Origin: Ampullaceana balthica
Taxonomy: Eukaryota > Mollusca > Gastropoda > Lymnaeidae
DNA: 64,000 nucleotides
Reading direction: 5' to 3'
Assembly (NCBI GenBank): GCA_944989445.1
Contig: CALYLW010000687.1
Location: 124,001-188,000 of the forward strand
Below, piece by piece: positions 59,298 to 64,000 of the stretch. The notes beneath the pieces were generated by a model. The model saw only the letters and a program-made list of their open reading frames with translations, did not search any database and had not been told where the DNA came from. Numbering within the stretch: the first letter of the stretch is position 1; each line of letters opens with the position of its first letter. The position numbers and the translations under genes are program-made.

Positions 59298-59599
59298 TGG
59301 ATTTCTTCTCTGATTCGGTAGTTCATGTTCTCACCTCTTCTCATCAAGTGAGTAGCGGACTTTAGCTCGACAAGTAACAGTGAACAACATCCACAATGGT
59401 AGCCGACATCCGAGTGAAATTCTGTAAATGTGAACTACGCTATTCATAAAGCCATGCATTTCTACGCGACGGCCCTGGTTTCTGAGATAACGTTGAAGAG
59501 GGTACTCACTCATCCTGCCCCCTTGTCTCATCCCCGCTTACATAAATTATAATGTTTTCCCCTCCGGCCATCAATTATGAATATTTTTACATGTGTAAT

Positions 59600-59663
59600 G
59601 CGCCCGTCCTGGTCCGCCCTCGCGCCCGTCCTGGTCCGCCCTCGCGCCCGTCCTGGTCCGCCC
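59600..59663. repeat. 22-bp tandem repeat x 3, GC-rich
   Basis: The unit is GCGCCCGTCCTGGTCCGCCC plus TC, three copies. Confidence 0.95.
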
Positions 59664-59762
59664 CCCCCTCCGCGCGCTCTCAACAACTAATTGTTGTCAT
59701 CCTTCTCCAGCATTCCCTTCATTTATTTAACTGGTTCCATTGATCAGCTGCGATGCCTGGCA

Positions 59763-60056
59763 ACACATATGCATAGCTATGGCTTCCTTTTACATGGCAG
59801 TAATTCGTATAGCTATAGCTTCCTTTTACTTGGCAGTAATTCGTATAGCTATGGCTTCCTTTTACGTGGCAGTATATTAATTCGTATAGTTATGGCTTCC
59901 TTTTACATGGCAGTACATTAATTCGTATAGCTATAGCTTCCCTTTACATGGCAGTAATTTGTATAGTTATAGCTTCCTTTTACATGGCAGTAATTCGTAT
60001 AGTTATAGCTTCCTTTGACGTGGCAGTACATTAATTCGTAGAATTATAGTTTCCAT
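59763..60056. repeat. About 36-42-bp minisatellite, about 8 copies
   Basis: The unit is TAGCTATGGCTTCCTTTTAC then ATGGCAGTAATTCGTA. Some units carry an extra TACATTA or TATATTA. Confidence 0.93.
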
Positions 60057-63000
60057 TATAGTAGATCCATTTGATCACCCACCCCGCTTCCACCGACCTC
60101 CACCACGCACCCCGCTTGCACCATGCTCCCCCCTTCCGCACACACACACACAACACACATGGGCAGTGTATGTGATTTTTATGGTAATGCTGTCCTCCGG
60201 CACCCTGTCTCTAGAGCGATTCTTCCAACTGACTGCCTTGTGGACTGTCCTTGCCTCCCCCCCCCCGGGGCTCTTTAACCACGCGGGGTGGGGGGCATAA
60301 TATCATAAGGTTTCCTGTTTTAGAATTTTGTAAATTTCATTTCTATTATCACTTTTCTATGTTCAAAATCTAAGCGTGTTGCATTATTAAACATTGTAAT
60401 TTTAACGGTATGTAACAATGTAGGTTATGTCGTTATGTATAGGAAATAATTTTCAAATAATACATCGGTCCTAAAGGAATCGCCATACACTTGGTCAGTC
60501 ATAGAAATGGTTTTATCTTCACATATCCCAATGCACCCATGGCAAGCATGTAGCCGGTGCATGCATACGTATGGCACGGTGCCTACAACCGAGTGACTTC
60601 CAGGAGCACCCGTGCTGTGCAACAACATCGGCAGCAGATTCATTACGAGAACCACATGCGTCAAGTGGCGGGAATCCCCTGGTGCAGAACTAACGAGCCA
60701 CTGACCGTCTAACGGCAGACGTACTGACCCGTCCGTCCATGTCTTTGAAAGCTCCTTTCACGGGGTCGTACGTCTTCTCATTCTAATGTAAATCTCAGCG
60801 GTGGTCAAAGGTTTTAGGGTTGGAAGTGAAAGAAAGAGAAGGAAAAAAAAAGGGGGGGGGGCTTTAAGCTCTAAAAGAGATTCTGCTGACTTCAGCCCAT
60901 CTCCACGCAACTGAATGGCCATCCAGTGGACAGTTATGTCCAAGTAAGGACTTCTAGACTTGGGATAGGAGATTGACCATCCAGTGCACAGTTATGTCCG
61001 AGTAAGGGTTTCTGAACTTGGTTTGGAAACGTTTGTTGAACAGCAGGGGCAAAAATACGTCTTGTGTGACGCATTTGCTCGACAAATAGTCGGCAAATTC
61101 TCCTTCTACTTTTATACTTGCCATTTCATATGAAAATATCAGATGCGTGCAATAGCGTTGATGTAACTAAACTTTGATGGACAGGCGCCTGTTTCATAGC
61201 TGACCAACGAGAATTCCTTCGACTGTCCGAGGCTGACAAGCCTCCTGCTACCATCATGCACATTTTTTTTTGTTCCCGAATTTTAGTAGTCGTTAGAATG
61301 TATGGCTGACACGTGGACCGTGCTTTATAGAGACGATGCTTGGCATCCAGGCATTCCTCCCTCCAATAAAACAAACTGCAGTGAGCAGTGTTTGGCGGCA
61401 GCCTGACACGTTAGTTGCCGCTGCCGGTCCCGTTGCATTTCAACGGCATCAAAATTTATGCATTGACGTGCCATAAGGATTTTTAAATAAAATGATACTG
61501 AATGCATATTTTATTAAATAACTTTGGCAAATGTTGAGTCCTCGCAATCGTGTAACAATCCGCCTATGTATTGTGATTGAATTGAGTCGAATTAAGTTTG
61601 ATATTCAAATGGAAATATTCCCTTCACGGTAGGCCTAATTTAATGTAGTTGATCACAACTGGAATTCTCACATTTCGGAATTTGTCATATTTTGGGTTCA
61701 CCAACTATGAATATGCCTTGTAATTTCTCGTAAAAAAAATTATGTTAATCAAATGATAATTTGCGTCTTTAATTATTATTTTTTTTATTCCGTCCACTGG
61801 CAAAGAACATGTCTAATGAATATGAATCGGTAATTAATATAATCATAACGTATTGGATATAGCTCAAAGAGAGCCCATTAGCCTACATTACATTTGTGAA
61901 GCCGTGTCCGCGCGGCACCATGTGGGCCGCAGATGCCTCTCTGTAACATGGGAACCAAAGCCCCAGGGTCCCACGGGCCGTGAGCGGAGCTTGGAATTGT
62001 CGTTTATAGCACGATTAAAGACCAAGCTCTCCGTGCCTTATCGCTGATGACTTCCGAAATGTGAACCTCGTTAAACAAGACGTGCCGGTTGGGGTGGTGG
62101 TGGGGGGGGGGTCGCCGTGTGCAACGTAAGAGGACGGGGTGGGGGGTGCCGTGTGGACTTGCGTCATGCTCACAGTCGTAGACCTAACGGAGGTGTTTCC
62201 AGGTGCCCGTCTACATTAAAGGCGTCAAGCTGTGTGACTGTCACTTAATGGAAATTTCGTAAATAGTAGATGTATGTAGTAGTGGTGGCGGTGTAGTTGG
62301 TTCAAGTTTGTGTCCACTCTCTGTATCCTGTCCACGTATAAACCAAATAACAGTCGTTGAAATTAACCCCCGTGCCGTGAGATATTTTTTTTTAAAGTTC
62401 AAGTTTGATCGTTTCGTTAAGACTTGAACCCATGTGTAAAAGTCTAATTTGTGTAAAGATTAGACGTGTTAGCTTGGGGAGACTCTACGCGGAGCTTTGT
62501 TTTACGACCAGGTGGTGGTTTATCTCCTCTTGCAATTTGTGCCCACTAGTAATTATAATCAGTCGTGTCGTCCACGCCGTGTGCGTGTGTGTGAGAAGTA
62601 TGCTAACCTGGCCGCGGTGGCTATCAGATAGGCATTAGCCTGAACGAGACCCCCATGCTATCAGATGACATTCCCAGCTGCCGGATCGCCTCAGACCAGC
62701 TCACCGCGCCGTCTCGCCCCCCACTCTCTCGTCTGCTCGCCATGACGGGTTTTGCTTACCTCTCGCGTGATCAACTGTTTTGACAGTTTTAAATAAACAA
62801 AACTAGGCTTTAAGATTTAACACTTGCATCCCCCCCTCTTCACAAGATCCCATTGAGTTCGAAACCAACCCCTTCAAAAAATTCATTCCACCCGAAGGAA
62901 CTTCGGTTTTGTTTTGCTCTCACCTTGGAAGCTAAGAGTCTTGGTTCTTTGATCACGGCGAGAACCAAGGTCAACGTGAACTCGCCCCCCCCCCTTTCTT

Positions 63001-63258
63001 TTCTTGTCATTTAAAGAACTCGATACAAAGCGGTAACATTGGAGCTGGGCAATTAGAACGGACCTGGTAACTGGTACGTTAATGAAGGGTAGAATGTTTT
63101 GAAATACTGCATCTTTTAAGTCGATGCTTCTTTTCATCTGTGGTATCGCTTTTCCGGAAGCGCTCCAAGCGGATATCTATAGCTGGCTTCTGCCGGGGTG
63201 TAAGTTGATATACTTTAAAGAAAAATAATCCAAAGTTAGAGGATTTCAAAAATATGGT
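60057..63258. other. Non-coding stretch
   Basis: Unique DNA with poly-C/poly-G runs (60258, 60851, 62102, 62985). A near-duplicate CCATCCAGTGnACAGTTATG occurs at about 60919 and 60979. No splice-supported exon, RNA gene or transposon end recognised. Confidence 0.45.
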
Positions 63259-63318
63259 ACGACTCACGTCAATCAAACACTTAATCTAACGACTCACGTC
63301 AATCAAACACTTAATCTA
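63259..63318. repeat. 30-bp tandem duplication
   Basis: ACGACTCACGTCAATCAAAC plus ACTTAATCTA, two adjacent copies. Confidence 0.93.
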
Positions 63319-63540
63319 CGTCTTGGTACTCCCTATACTTGTTCTAAAAATTTGGCGTTCGTTCAGTTGTAAGGCCTGAAATAAACATTGAATGAGAGAG
63401 AAGGAATCACTTTTATTTCAACCTTCGGAAACTTCACGTCTACAACACCCGACACTGGACGGTCCACTTCTGAAACTTGCGATTTGTTTGGTCAGTCCGT
63501 ACAAACCACTTGAAGAAATGGAATCGTCGGCTTCGGCGCC

Positions 63541-63749
63541 GGGGTCCATCGGTGCTGGGGTCCATCGGTGCTGGAGTCCATCGGTGCTGGAGTCCATCGG
63601 TGCTGGAGTCCATCGGTGCTGGGGTCCATCCGTGCTGGAGTCCATCGGTGCTGGAGTCCATCGGTGCTGGAGTCCATCGGTGCTGGGGTCCATCCGTGCT
63701 GGAGTCCATCGGTGCTGGAGTCCATCGGTGCTGGGGTTCATCGGTGCTT
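63541..63749. repeat. 16-bp minisatellite, about 13 copies
   Basis: The unit is TCCATCGGTGCTGGAG. Variants GGGG and CCGTG recur in a pattern. A 16-bp period without stops yields long frames on both strands (63392-63877) that are not genes. Confidence 0.95.
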
Positions 63750-63917
63750 GCACGTCTTTCAGACAGGGGTGGTGGGATACGTATGTTTCTTTGAAGCGCT
63801 TTGTATCATACAGTCTAACGAGGAGTATTTGCGACACAAACATTTTTAAAATTCCTACACTAAGATGCAGTTATTAGCTACATGTGTATAGAATGATCGT
63901 ATTCCTGTTCCCGGGGT

Positions 63918-64000
63918 AATTATGTCAATATATTATGTAATTATGTCAATATATTATGTAATTATGTCAATATATTATGTAATTATGTCAATATATTATG
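63918..64000. repeat. 21-bp AT-rich tandem repeat running off the window
   Basis: The unit TAATTATGTCAATATATTATG occurs four times up to the last base, so the array continues beyond the window. Confidence 0.95.

Noticed and set aside
63392..63877. 161-codon frame
   Set aside because: 16-bp array open on both strands.
1..64000. tRNA, rRNA and snRNA genes
   Set aside because: Looked for tRNA B-box-like GGTTCGAATCC and conserved rRNA words on both strands by eye; none convincing. A tRNAscan/Infernal run would decide.

Overview
Eukaryotic, AT-rich, intron-dominated nuclear DNA from a metazoan. A fragment at 51.7 kb matches, from memory, a tRNA-derived SINE common in heterobranch gastropods, so a sea slug or snail is the best guess (inference; no marker gene proves it). 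No bacterial-type genes, rRNA, tRNA or CRISPR array was found.

Layout. (1) 0.3-1.8 kb: a Tc1/mariner-type element with a hAT-type element nested inside it. (2) 2.06-7.75 kb: five consecutive plus-strand internal exons with GT-AG borders and matching phases. They encode an acidic linker resembling the region between kinase and CNH domains in misshapen/MAP4K4/TNIK/MINK kinases. Neither the kinase nor the CNH domain is in the window. (3) 7.75-64 kb: no further exon of that gene was recognised. This is either a very long intron or intron plus intergenic DNA. It holds more than twenty minisatellite arrays (periods 15 to about 73 bp, roughly 9 kb in total), many short non-autonomous DNA transposons whose ends and target-site duplications can be read directly, a 221-bp Penelope-like insertion with a hammerhead-like motif, and a few weak candidate exons (minus strand 43.2-49.3 kb; plus strand 49.59 kb).

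The most interesting signals are: a hAT-like family with CAATGTTCCCT ends in about seven copies, one of which has an internal 21-bp segment expanded to about 14 tandem copies; the Penelope/retrozyme-like insertion at 57.95-58.17 kb; and the very high minisatellite density with higher-order structure. Most long open frames in the window are artefacts of arrays whose period is a multiple of 3 or lacks stops.
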